This document shows, piece after piece, positions 9,160-17,741 of a stretch of 64,000 nucleotides of DNA. Both the position numbers and the translations under genes were made by a program. The stretch is from Gulbenkiania mobilis (GTDB lineage: Bacteria > Pseudomonadota > Gammaproteobacteria > Burkholderiales > Chromobacteriaceae), in NCBI GenBank assembly GCA_004346645.1, contig SMDA01000004.1, positions 1 through 64,000 on the forward strand, in the 5' to 3' direction. Numbering within the stretch: the stretch's first letter is position 1; each line of letters starts with the position of its first letter. The notes beneath the pieces are model-generated. The model saw only the letters and a program-made list of their open reading frames with translations. It searched no databases and was not told the DNA's origin.

Positions 9160-9916
9160 AAGCTGTAAGGCTGCCGCCCCACAGGCAGCCCGAATCGATC
9201 ATCGCCACATCCTCCGTCAGATGCAGCCCTAGGGCAGACCAGTGCCCGCACACCAGTGGCGTGCCGGCGCTGCGTCGACCCGGCGCCTCGAACCAAGGCA
9301 CCAGGCTGGACGGGGCATTGTCGCGCTCGCCCTTGTAGGAAAGGTCCAACTCACCCTCACGGGTCAGAAAGCGCATCCGCGTCATTGCGTTCACCACCAG
9401 GCGCAGACGATCGATACCCTTGAGCTCGTCGCTCCAGCGTGCCGGCTTGTTGCCGTAGAGCCGCCCCAGAAAGCGGCGGTGATCGCGCCCCGACAGTTCT
9501 GCCTCCACTTCTTCGGCCAGATCCAGCGCCCGGTCGATCGTCCACTCTGGCATCAGCCCGGCATGCACCATGGCGTAGTGCCGGTCGGCGATCATCAACG
9601 GCTGACAGCGCAGCCAGTCCAGCAGCAGCTTGCCGTCGGCGGCGTGGATCACATCAAGCAGGGTGTCATCCGGATTGACCTTGCCGAAACCTTCGGCCAC
9701 CGCCAGAAGATGAATGTCGTGATTGCCCAGTACGATCTGCACGCTGTCCTGATGACGGAACACCCAGCGCAGCACTCCGAGCGAGTCCGGCCCGCGGTTG
9801 ACGAGGTCCCCCGTCAGCCACAGGGTATCGCGGCCAGGATTGAAGCCGATCAGTTCCAGAAGACGCTGAAACGGGCCGAAACAGCCCTGAATGTCGCCGA
9901 TTGCGTAGGTGGCCAT
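9098..9916 (-). CDS. apaH: Diadenosine tetraphosphatase, symmetrical
   Basis: ApaH hydrolyses Ap4A to two ADP and is linked to RNA-cap removal in E. coli. With the start at 9916 it has 272 residues. Calcineurin-type metal motifs are visible: GDIQGC at residues 7-12, GDLVNRGPDS, LGNHDIHLL and CGHWSALG. AAGGAAC lies about 7 bases upstream of the ATG, which decides against a longer upstream open frame. It is divergent from rep and tail-to-tail overlapping with the acyltransferase. Confidence 0.96.
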   Translation of the reverse strand: MATYAIGDIQGCFGPFQRLLELIGFNPGRDTLWLTGDLVNRGPDSLGVLRWVFRHQDSVQIVLGNHDIHLLAVAEGFGKVNPDDTLLDVIHAADGKLLLDWLRCQPLMIADRHYAMVHAGLMPEWTIDRALDLAEEVEAELSGRDHRRFLGRLYGNKPARWSDELKGIDRLRLVVNAMTRMRFLTREGELDLSYKGERDNAPSSLVPWFEAPGRRSAGTPLVCGHWSALGLHLTEDVAMIDSGCLWGGSLTAFRLEDRAVTSLPCPAERAIT

Positions 9917-9985
9917 GGTTGTTCCTTGTTCTCGTTCGGGCACCGCGCCGCCCGTGGCTGGGCGCCCATGATACCGCAGCGCCCG

Positions 9986-9994
9986 TGATACAAT
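9986..9994 (+). promoter_or_regulatory. Extended -10 promoter candidate for rep
   Basis: TG-A-TACAAT at 9986-9994 is an extended -10 element 51 bases upstream of the rep start. No good -35 is apparent, as is usual for such promoters. Confidence 0.4.
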
Positions 9995-10045
9995 GCATCG
10001 CCCCTGTGACAGGTCGGCGCTCCCCTTGCCGGCCACCTTGCCCCC

Positions 10046-12085
10046 ATGCCCATGTCCGCTCCGCAACTCAATCCGCCGCAGCGCGCGGCCATCCACTATC
10101 TTGACGGCCCCTTGCTGGTCCTGGCGGGCGCCGGCTCTGGCAAGACGCGCGTGATCACGCACAAGATCGCCCACCTCATCCGCGAGGGGGGCATATCCGC
10201 CCGCAACATCGCCGCCATCACCTTCACCAACAAGGCCGCACGCGAAATGATGGAGCGTGTGGGCAAGCTGCTGACGCCGGGCGAGCTGCGCGGCCTTACG
10301 GTCAGCACCTTTCACTCGCTGGGAATGCAAATGCTGCGCCTGGAGGCCCCCCACCTCGGCTACAAGCCCCAGTTCTCCATTCTGGACGCGTTCGATGCTG
10401 GCAAGATCATCGCCGACACGCTCGGTACCACCGCACGCGACGAGATCCGCAAAGTGCAAAGCCGCATCTCGCTGTGGAAGAACGATTTCAAGAGCCCGCA
10501 GCAAACGCTCACCGAAGCGGACAACGACTGGGACCATGTCTGCGCACGCACCTATCTGGCCTATCAGGATACGCTGACCGCCTACCAGGCGATGGACTTC
10601 GACGACCTGATCCGCCTGCCGGTCGAGCTGTTCCGGCGTGAGCCTGAAGTACTGGAGCGCTGGCAGAACCGGCTGCGCTACCTGCTGATCGACGAATATC
10701 AGGACACCAACACCTGTCAGTACCAGCTGGTGAAGATGCTGACCGGTGTGCGCGGCATGTTCACCGCCGTGGGCGACGACGACCAGAGCATCTATGCCTG
10801 GCGCGGTGCCAACATGGACAACCTGCGGCTGCTGCAGGAAGACTTCCCGCGCCTGAACATCATCAAGCTGGAACAGAACTACCGTTCTACGGTGCGCATT
10901 CTGCGTGCCGCCAATGCGGTCATTTCCAACAACCCAAAGCTGTTCGAGAAGCAGCTTTGGAGCGAGCTGGGGCTGGGCGAGCCCATCCATGCGGTGCAGT
11001 GCAAGGATGACGAACACGAAGCCGAAGTGGTAGTGCAGCGGCTGCTGGCACACAAGTTCGAGCATCGCACCGCCTTTAAGGACTACGCCATCCTCTACCG
11101 CGGCAACTATCAGTCACGCATCTTCGAGCAGGCACTGCGCAACCAGAAGATTCCGTACCAGATGGCAGGAGGGCAGAGCTTCTTCGACAAACCGGAGATC
11201 AAGGACGTGCTGGCCTACCTGCGCCTTCTGGCCAACCCGAATGACGACCCGGCCTTCATCCGCGCGGTCACTACGCCCAAGCGGGGCGTGGGGGCAGGTA
11301 CGCTGGAAAAGCTGGGCGCCTGGGCGGGAGAACGCAAGAAGAGCCTGTTCGCCGCCGCGCATGAGGAAGGCTTCCGCATGCAGGTGCAAGCCGCCCAACT
11401 CGAGCCCTTGGGCCAGTTCTGCGACTTTCTCTCGGCCCTGCAGGCTCGAGCGCCGCGTGAACCGGCCGGAGAGCTGGTGGAGGAACTGCTCAAAGCCATC
11501 GGTTTCGAGGCTTGGCTGTATGACAGCGAGGACAGCCCACGCATTGCCGAGACCAAATGGAAGAATGTGCAGGAACTGGTGGCCTGGCTGGCGCGCAAGG
11601 CCGAGGCCGATGGCAAGAACCTGCTGGAGCTGACCCAGACCATCGCGCTGATCACGATGCTGGAAGGCCGCGAGGAGGGCGAGGTCGATGCGGTGAAGAT
11701 GTCGACGTTGCACGCCTCCAAGGGCCTGGAGTATCCACATGTTTTCCTGGTGGGGTGTGAAGAAGGCATTCTGCCGCACAGCGAATCCGTGGACAACGGC
11801 ATGGTGGAGGAAGAGCGGCGCCTGATGTATGTCGGCATCACCCGGGCCCAACGCAGCCTGACGCTCTCTTACTGCGTGAAGCGCAAGCGGGCCGGCGAGT
11901 GGCAGTTCGTGGAGCCATCGCGCTTCCTCGACGAGATCGGCGGCGAGGACATCCGGCACTTCGGTCGTCCCGGTGCCGAACCGATCGTCAGCAAGAGTGA
12001 GGGCAAGTCGCGCTTGGCCAACCTGAGCGCCATGCTCGGCGAGAAGGGCAAGGCACGCGCGGCAGGGCTGTCCGACCCAGACTGA
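10046..12085 (+). CDS. rep: ATP-dependent DNA helicase Rep
   Basis: This is a superfamily 1A 3'-5' helicase that helps replication forks pass bound proteins. The 679 residues match E. coli Rep (673). Motif I is LAGAGSGKT near residues 26-34, Ia is ITFTNKAAREM, II is LLIDEYQDTN, III is VGDDDQSIYAWRGA, V is STLHASKGLEY and VI is YVGITRAQ. The N-terminus LNPPQRAAI and the overall spacing favour Rep over UvrD. A second in-frame ATG two codons in is also possible. It is a monocistronic unit divergent from apaH. Confidence 0.93.
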   Translation: MPMSAPQLNPPQRAAIHYLDGPLLVLAGAGSGKTRVITHKIAHLIREGGISARNIAAITFTNKAAREMMERVGKLLTPGELRGLTVSTFHSLGMQMLRLEAPHLGYKPQFSILDAFDAGKIIADTLGTTARDEIRKVQSRISLWKNDFKSPQQTLTEADNDWDHVCARTYLAYQDTLTAYQAMDFDDLIRLPVELFRREPEVLERWQNRLRYLLIDEYQDTNTCQYQLVKMLTGVRGMFTAVGDDDQSIYAWRGANMDNLRLLQEDFPRLNIIKLEQNYRSTVRILRAANAVISNNPKLFEKQLWSELGLGEPIHAVQCKDDEHEAEVVVQRLLAHKFEHRTAFKDYAILYRGNYQSRIFEQALRNQKIPYQMAGGQSFFDKPEIKDVLAYLRLLANPNDDPAFIRAVTTPKRGVGAGTLEKLGAWAGERKKSLFAAAHEEGFRMQVQAAQLEPLGQFCDFLSALQARAPREPAGELVEELLKAIGFEAWLYDSEDSPRIAETKWKNVQELVAWLARKAEADGKNLLELTQTIALITMLEGREEGEVDAVKMSTLHASKGLEYPHVFLVGCEEGILPHSESVDNGMVEEERRLMYVGITRAQRSLTLSYCVKRKRAGEWQFVEPSRFLDEIGGEDIRHFGRPGAEPIVSKSEGKSRLANLSAMLGEKGKARAAGLSDPD

Positions 12086-12258
12086 CTCTCCCCCGCCCGG
12101 GCCAGCGACCTAGCCGGGTCCATCGCGCCGACTCTTCGGCCAAGCGGCGCCCGGTCGGAATACCGGAATTTCCCGGCGCCTCCCTGCCCTGGCACCGATA
12201 CGCCCCACGCACCTTGTACCCCACTTGGGCCGGCCTTTGGTGTAGGGCGGACATGAAA

Positions 12259-12282
12259 AAGCGCCACCCTCAGGTGGCGCTT
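12259..12282 (-). terminator. Terminator of the cytochrome c gene
   Basis: AAGCGCCACC and GGTGGCGCTT pair around CTCA. On the minus strand the stem runs into T5, 22 bases past the cytochrome stop. It also faces rep from the other side. Confidence 0.8.
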
Positions 12283-12304
12283 CTCACAGGACCGGGCGAC
12301 CGGA

Positions 12305-13054
12305 TTACTTGCCCGAATTGCTCAGGTATTCCACGGCCGCATGGAACTCGGCGTCGGAGCCGGTATACCCCCCCTTGGGCGGCATGGCATTCAGGCCCTT
12401 GGTCGCCGAAGCCACCAAGCCTTCCAGCCCTTTGGACAGGCGCGGCCCCCAGGCAGCCTTGTCGCCGAACTTGGGTGCGCCTGCTGCGCCCGAGCCGTGG
12501 CAGGCCACGCAAACGCTTTCGTAGACTTTCTTGCCCGCAACGTTCGGATCGAGTGCCGCGCCGGCATCGCCGCCAGCACCGCCACCGACGGCCGGCTCGG
12601 TGAATTTGGCACCGCCCGCGTTGCCCATGTAGGCCACTGCGCGCTTCACCTCGTCGTCGGTCAGATCGGCAGCGCCACCCTTGGCGGGCATGGCGTTGAA
12701 GCCCTGCAGCGCATGGGTGACCAAGGTATCGTAGCCCTTGGCGATGCGCGGCGCCCAAGCGCCTGCGTCACCGAACTTCGGCGAACCGGCCAGGCCGGCA
12801 CCATGACAGGACAGGCAGATTGCCTTGTACACCTGCTCGCCGGTGCGCTGTCCCGGCGGCGCATCGCTGGCCACCGCTTCACCAACCGGCTTCAGGCGGG
12901 CCGCGACAGCTTCCTTGCTCATGACCTGGGCGTCCACGTTAAAGCCACTGGTTGCGAGCCTAGCCAGAAGCCAGATCGCCACCACCAGAAAAACTACGGC
13001 GCCCACCAGGAATTTAGCCACCTGGACCGGCGCCATACCGTTCTCCTTACTCAT
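12305..13054 (-). CDS. Membrane-anchored dihaem cytochrome c5-type protein
   Basis: The 249-residue protein has an N-terminal anchor (about residues 11-31), a spacer, then two homologous haem modules: CLSCH...GFNAMPAKGG and CVACH...GLNAMPPKGG. Each has the CXXCH site and a distal Met. The modules are a tandem duplication joined by a Gly/Ala-rich linker. This is the layout of the neisserial cytochrome c5 that carries electrons from bc1 to cbb3 oxidase or nitrite reductase; that role is inferred by homology. The start at 13054 has GAGG upstream and a strong promoter (13095-13123); a start nine codons earlier lacks a site. Confidence 0.9.
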   Translation of the reverse strand: MSKENGMAPVQVAKFLVGAVVFLVVAIWLLARLATSGFNVDAQVMSKEAVAARLKPVGEAVASDAPPGQRTGEQVYKAICLSCHGAGLAGSPKFGDAGAWAPRIAKGYDTLVTHALQGFNAMPAKGGAADLTDDEVKRAVAYMGNAGGAKFTEPAVGGGAGGDAGAALDPNVAGKKVYESVCVACHGSGAAGAPKFGDKAAWGPRLSKGLEGLVASATKGLNAMPPKGGYTGSDAEFHAAVEYLSNSGK

Positions 13055-13094
13055 TCGAGCCTCGCCTGAAATTAACGACAATCAAAATAGGGTG

Positions 13095-13123
13095 ATTATA
13101 CGAGAACCCCTGCGCCAAGGCAA
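13095..13123 (-). promoter_or_regulatory. Sigma70 promoter of the dihaem cytochrome
   Basis: The minus strand reads TTGCCT (13118-13123), a 17-base spacer and a perfect TATAAT (13095-13100), about 40 bases before the start codon. Confidence 0.75.
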
Positions 13124-13181
13124 AAGCGCATGCTGGACGACACCCACTTCTTGCGCTATCATCCGCCAGCACTTGAGGCAT

Positions 13182-13258
13182 GCACCCGTAGCTCAGTTGG
13201 ATAGAGTGTCAGTTTCCGAAGCTGAAGGTCACAGGTTCGATCCCTGTCGGGTGCGCCA
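13182..13258 (+). tRNA. tRNA-Arg (CCG)
   Basis: The acceptor is GCACCCG/CGGGTGC with discriminator G and an encoded CCA. The D-arm is AGCTCAGTTGGATAGAG, the anticodon stem TCAGT/GCTGA has loop TTCCGAA (anticodon CCG, reading CGG), and the T-arm loop is GTTCGATCC. Length 77. Confidence 0.96.
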
Positions 13259-13404
13259 CCCTCCCCGCCTCGTGTTCTCCCCCCCTCCAGGCGCCCTAGC
13301 GCTGACTGCAGTTCCTCCCGATTTTTCCAGCACTATTTCTTCCAGCACTATACCGTCCACGCCTGGCATGCGCGATATCAATGCCGCGTGCGCCAAAAAG
13401 AAAA

Positions 13405-13426
13405 CAGACCGGCAGGGGCCGGTCTG
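13405..13426 (-). terminator. Terminator downstream of the Nudix gene
   Basis: CAGACCGGC and GCCGGTCTG form a 9-bp stem around AGGG. On the minus strand it is followed by TTTTCTTTTT. It lies about 125 bases beyond the Nudix stop. Apart from this hairpin, 13259-13552 shows nothing recognisable. Confidence 0.75.
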
Positions 13427-13552
13427 AAGGCTAGAGCAATGACGCAGGCGAAACGACCGTCTGCCGGGCGGATGCGCGGGGGAAGCCTTCCCGGGCCCTC
13501 CGGCAGACACGACGGATTCTAGCCGTTCGCGCCCCCGCAGCCTTGATAAAGG

Positions 13553-14437
13553 TCAAACGCCGCCAGCCGTGTCGGCCAGCGCTGCGGGGGCCATCAGCGG
13601 CGCCAGCGCACTGCGGATGCGATCCCCGGCCTCGCCCCAATAATTCAGGCGGCACAGGCAGTCGATGGTGACGAGCGCGGCATCGATCATGAAGCGCTCT
13701 TCCACGATCAGGGCCTCCACTTCCGGCAGCGTCAGGCAGACGTGCTCGGCCACTTCGCCATCTTGGTTGGCCGGCCGTTCGTGCGCCTGCAGCCATAGAT
13801 CGAATACGTACAGCCATTCGCGGTGCAGGCCGCGCTGCACAGGCCGCTGCGCCAGGATGCGGCCGACGGGCTGGAGCAGTTCCAGCCGCTCGGCGGGAAT
13901 GCCGGCCTCCTCCCACCCTTCGCGCTCCAGCGCCACCTCCAGCGTTTCGCCGGCTGCGATGCCCCCGCCCATGAGGTTGTCCATGCGGTTTGGATCCACC
14001 GCCTTGTCAGGACTGCGGCGGCCCACCCACATGCGCACCGACCCGTCCCCCGCCCGGGTCAGGCCGTTGAGATGCACCGCACGACTCAGCAGGCCCAGCG
14101 GCCGGAAGGCAGCCCGCTCCAGTTCGAAAAGCGGCGTGCCGTCTGCTCCGAAGGCGGTGAAGTTCTCGTTGCGCCAGCCATTAAGCCAGCCGGCGTCCCG
14201 CCAGCCCACGGCCATCTCATGCAGGGTACGGCTGAGTGTGGCGTAGTCACCCCCTGCGGTACAGGCCAGGCCGTCCGGGGTCTCTTGGAACAGCCCTGCC
14301 GGGTCGGCCAGGAGACGCGCGCGCCAGGTGGCGTTGACCAGGCCGAGCGTTTGGCCCCGAATGGAAAGCGGCGTGAAGGCTGCGCGGTCATAGCCGCTCA
14401 CCTTCGCCAGATACTGCACCACGGCGTCGATACTCAT
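13553..14437 (-). CDS. DUF4743 Nudix hydrolase
   Basis: The 294-residue protein has an N-terminal DUF4743 region (about 1-110) and a Nudix fold whose box reads GGIAAGETLEVALEREGWEEAG near residues 158-179, with the REXXEE core intact. This architecture occurs in proteins annotated as thiamine-pyrophosphokinase-related or oxo-thiamine-diphosphate hydrolases (fungal Tnr3, plant Nudix 20/24); substrate is unproven here. It stands alone between recD and a tRNA, on the recD strand. A Nudix activity on nucleotides is an alternative. Confidence 0.8.
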   Translation of the reverse strand: MSIDAVVQYLAKVSGYDRAAFTPLSIRGQTLGLVNATWRARLLADPAGLFQETPDGLACTAGGDYATLSRTLHEMAVGWRDAGWLNGWRNENFTAFGADGTPLFELERAAFRPLGLLSRAVHLNGLTRAGDGSVRMWVGRRSPDKAVDPNRMDNLMGGGIAAGETLEVALEREGWEEAGIPAERLELLQPVGRILAQRPVQRGLHREWLYVFDLWLQAHERPANQDGEVAEHVCLTLPEVEALIVEERFMIDAALVTIDCLCRLNYWGEAGDRIRSALAPLMAPAALADTAGGV

Positions 14438-14529
14438 TGCGGTGTTCCTGTCGCGGTTTTTTGCGAAGGCGCCATCTTAAGGGGTTTGCCACGGTTTGCC
14501 CATCGACGGCAACGGGTGGGCGTACCGCC

Positions 14530-16230
14530 TCAGGCAAGCCGGTCCGCAAGCCCTGAAAAACGTGCCGGGCGACTCTCGATCGCAGCACGCAGCACCTCGG
14601 GCGCCCCCAAAACGCGGAAGTGACGACGTGCCCGGGTGAGCGCGGTATAGACAAGCGCCCGGTCGAGTTGCGCCCCAGCCGTTTCCGGCAGCACCAGCAA
14701 AACGGCATCGAACTCCGAGCCCTGACTCTTGTGCACCGTCATGGCAAAGACCGTCTCGTGCGCTGGCAGACGACCCGGGGCAATCTCGCGCCAGGCAGGG
14801 CCGTCCGCAAAGGCGACGCGCAGCCCTTCGGGGCGCTGCACCACGAAGCCGATGTCACCATTGAACAGGCCGACGCCATAGTCATTTTCGGTGATCATGA
14901 CCGGTCGACCAGGGTAATGATCGCTGTCGGTCCGCTTGTGTCCGTCGCCCTCCAGCCGCGCCTCGATGGCCCGATTGAAGGCAGCCACCTCACGCCGCTC
15001 GGCCGCCAGCACCATGAACCGCGACAAAGCCTGGGCCAGAGCCGCCGGATCGGTGCCCTGCGCGAGCGCCGCCCAGTATGGTGCGTGCGCCTGCCAGGCC
15101 ACCTCGAGCGGCACGGCGCGCTCCCAGCCGATGTCATCCCCCGGGGGATGGACCAACAGGTCGAGCACACCGGCGCCATCGCCCTCGTTGACCCGACGCG
15201 CCATCTCGCCGATGCCGCTGCCGGCAGCGAAACGGTGACTGTGCGTCAGCAGCATGACTGCATCGGTCAGTCGCCCGGTGTCGGTAGCGTCGAGCGCGGG
15301 CAGCGGTCCGGCCACCCGCTCCAGCCAGGCCAGTGTTTCCGGGCGGAAAGCGACACGCTGGCACAGGTCGCCCAGCACGGCCCCTGCTTCCACCGAGGCC
15401 AGCTGGTCGCGGTCCCCGAGCAGGATCAGCCGGGCATGCGCCGGCAGGGCATCGAGGGTGCGCGCCATCAGGGAGAGGTCGATCATCGAGGCTTCGTCGA
15501 TCACCAGCACATCAACCGGCAGCGGGTTGCCCGCGTGGTGCCGCGGACGTCCGGCGCCCGGAAACAGACCGATCAGTCGGTGCAGAGTCTGGGCCGTGGC
15601 AGGCAGGCTACGGCGCACGCTGTCGCTGACCGGCAGCCGGTCGCGGGCGGCCGAGACCGACTCGCTGAGACGAGCGGCCGCCTTGCCGGTGGGTGCAGCC
15701 ATGGCCATGACCAGCGGCCGCGACGACAGCGAGGCCAGCACCGCCATCAGGCGCACCACGGTGGTGGTCTTGCCAGTGCCTGGGCCGCCAGAAAGGATCA
15801 ACAGGCGCTGGCGGGCGGCCAGCGCGGCGGCCAGTTTCTGACGGTCGGGCTGTGGCTGCGGCGAGGCCTGCGGGAAGAGCGCGTCCAGAAGAGGAATGAG
15901 GGCAGCCTCATTCACCGGCCACTGGTGGCGGGCGAGCTGGGCCAGTCTTTCGGCCAACCTTGCCTCGTCGTACCAGTGCCGGGCCAGATACAGCCGGCCG
16001 GCCTCGTCGAGTACCAGGGGGGCATAGCCGCCCGGCCGGCAGACAAGCGGCGAAGCGCGCAGCGCTGGCCGCTCCGGGCGATGGGCAAACGGCAGGCAGA
16101 CATGGCCGGCCTGGCTGGCGGCCACCAGCTCATGCAGCACGGCAAGCACCGTGTCAGACACTGCCGGGTCCAGCCGCAGGGCAAGTTCGGCCAGTGCATC
16201 GGCCAGGCTGGGCACCGGAGGGGTGCTCAT
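14530..16230 (-). CDS. recD: Exodeoxyribonuclease V alpha subunit
   Basis: RecD is the 5'-3' helicase motor of RecBCD. From the ATG at 16230 it has 566 residues (E. coli 608). Walker A LSGGPGTGKT is at about 146-155, motif II VIDEASMIDLSLM follows, GDRDQLASVEAGAVLGDLC is motif III, and the C-terminal GSEFDAVLLVLPE and YTALTRAR are motifs V and VI. Its ATG overlaps the PPK2 stop (ATGA at 16227-16230), so translation is coupled to PPK2 rather than to recB. An uptake-like repeat lies at 15949-15960. Confidence 0.95.
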   Translation of the reverse strand: MSTPPVPSLADALAELALRLDPAVSDTVLAVLHELVAASQAGHVCLPFAHRPERPALRASPLVCRPGGYAPLVLDEAGRLYLARHWYDEARLAERLAQLARHQWPVNEAALIPLLDALFPQASPQPQPDRQKLAAALAARQRLLILSGGPGTGKTTTVVRLMAVLASLSSRPLVMAMAAPTGKAAARLSESVSAARDRLPVSDSVRRSLPATAQTLHRLIGLFPGAGRPRHHAGNPLPVDVLVIDEASMIDLSLMARTLDALPAHARLILLGDRDQLASVEAGAVLGDLCQRVAFRPETLAWLERVAGPLPALDATDTGRLTDAVMLLTHSHRFAAGSGIGEMARRVNEGDGAGVLDLLVHPPGDDIGWERAVPLEVAWQAHAPYWAALAQGTDPAALAQALSRFMVLAAERREVAAFNRAIEARLEGDGHKRTDSDHYPGRPVMITENDYGVGLFNGDIGFVVQRPEGLRVAFADGPAWREIAPGRLPAHETVFAMTVHKSQGSEFDAVLLVLPETAGAQLDRALVYTALTRARRHFRVLGAPEVLRAAIESRPARFSGLADRLA

Positions 16231-17717
16231 GCGCCCGCCTCCAGCCGGGCTTCCAGTGCATTGCAGACCGTGGCCAGGATCTTGAGCCGCGCATAGTGCT
16301 TGTTGTTGGCCTCCACCATCGTCCACGGTACCGCGGAGGTGCTGGTTCGGTCGATCATGTCGCACACCGCCAGCTTGTAGTCCTCCCACTTCTCGCGATT
16401 GCGCCAGTCCTCCTCGGTGATCTTGAAGCGCTTGAAGCCGGTTTCCTCGCGCAGCTTGAAGCGCTGCAGCTGCTCGTCCTTGCTGATGGCCAGCCAGAAC
16501 TTGACCACGATGGCCCCGTTTTCCACCAACTGATGCTCGAAGTCGTTGATCTCGTAATAGGCCCGCATCCAGTCGCCCTCGCTGGCGAAGCCTTCCACCC
16601 GCTCTACCAACACCCGCCCGTACCAGGAGCGGTCGAAGATGGCCACCTTGCCCTTGCCCGGCACATGGCGCCAGAACCGCCACAGCCAAGGCTGGGCGCG
16701 CTCCTCCTCGGTGGGGGCCGCCACCGGCACGATACGGTAGCGGCGGACGTCCAGCGCTTGGGTGATGCGACGGATGGCGCCGCCCTTGCCCGCCGCATCG
16801 TTGCCCTCGAACACCAACACCAACGAACGCTGCGCGAAGCGCGGGTCGCGCGTCAGACCGTTGAGCCGCCCCTGCAGCCGGTCCAGCTCGGTCCGGTAGT
16901 GTTCCTTGTCCACCGTCTGGTCCAGCGTCAAGGTGTCGAGCAGCAGCTTCTCGTCGATCGGCCGCGCCAGCAGCGGGGTGTCGCTGCGCGCCACGAAGAC
17001 ATGGTCGCGCGCCTGCCGGTTGCGGATCGCCTCCAGAAGGGCCTTGCCCACGGCCAGGCTGCGGTAATGCGCATCGCTGCCATCCACCACGATCCACGGC
17101 GAGAAGGCGGTGTTGGTCAGACGCATCATGTGCTCGGCATTCTTGCGGATCTTGTCGTAGAGCTCGTAGTGCTGCCAGTCCTTCTCGGTCACGCGCCAAG
17201 CGTTGGCCGAATCCTTTTCCAGCGCCTTGAGCCGCTTCTTCTGCCCTTCGCGCGAGAGGTGGAACCAGAACTTCAGGATCAGCACGCCGTCGTTGGCCAA
17301 CATGCGCTCCAGACGAAGGATGTCGTGGATGCGTGCATCGAAGTCGTTGCGCTCGGTTTCGCCGTACACCCGGCTGAACAGCACGTCCGAATAGTACGAG
17401 CCGAAGAACATGCCAATGCGGCCCTTCTGCGGCAGTTCACGCCAGTACCGCCACATCCAGGGACGCTCGCGTGCCTCATCGTTGATGTCGCCGAACGCCA
17501 CCGCCCGCACCAGACGCGGATCCAGCCATGCGTTGAGCAGGTTCATCGTCTCGCCCCGACCGGCCCCATCGAAGCCGTGGATGAGGATCAGCACCGGAAA
17601 GTCCGGCTTCTGCTTGAGTTCGTACTGCGCATCCAGTAAGGCCTCGCGCAGTGGCGGTACCGCCTTGCGGTAGGTTTCCTTGTCAATGCTGTGACCGATT
17701 TCTGCCGATTCGAACAT
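16227..17717 (-). CDS. ppk2: Two-domain polyphosphate kinase 2 (class II PPK2 / polyphosphate:AMP phosphotransferase)
   Basis: The family uses polyphosphate to phosphorylate nucleotides; two-domain class II members (PAP) convert AMP to ADP. The 496 residues are two tandem PPK2 domains. The C-terminal one keeps Walker A EGNDAAGKGGAI near 299-310 and lid motif DRSWYGRVLVERVEGFA. The N-terminal one has GFDGAGRGETMNLL, where the P-loop lysine is Arg, so it is probably inactive. It lies inside recC-recB-PPK2-recD, 24 bases after recB and overlapping recD by ATGA, with its own GGGAG site. The link to RecBCD is positional; function there is unknown. Confidence 0.9.
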   Translation of the reverse strand: MFESAEIGHSIDKETYRKAVPPLREALLDAQYELKQKPDFPVLILIHGFDGAGRGETMNLLNAWLDPRLVRAVAFGDINDEARERPWMWRYWRELPQKGRIGMFFGSYYSDVLFSRVYGETERNDFDARIHDILRLERMLANDGVLILKFWFHLSREGQKKRLKALEKDSANAWRVTEKDWQHYELYDKIRKNAEHMMRLTNTAFSPWIVVDGSDAHYRSLAVGKALLEAIRNRQARDHVFVARSDTPLLARPIDEKLLLDTLTLDQTVDKEHYRTELDRLQGRLNGLTRDPRFAQRSLVLVFEGNDAAGKGGAIRRITQALDVRRYRIVPVAAPTEEERAQPWLWRFWRHVPGKGKVAIFDRSWYGRVLVERVEGFASEGDWMRAYYEINDFEHQLVENGAIVVKFWLAISKDEQLQRFKLREETGFKRFKITEEDWRNREKWEDYKLAVCDMIDRTSTSAVPWTMVEANNKHYARLKILATVCNALEARLEAGA

Positions 17718-17741
17718 GGCTTCTCCCTTCTTTTCTCGTTG

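Noticed and set aside
9917-11065. Minus-strand open frame of over 380 codons continuous with apaH and opposite rep
   Set aside because: It is the antisense of rep, which has all helicase motifs; apaH has its own ribosome site at 9916.
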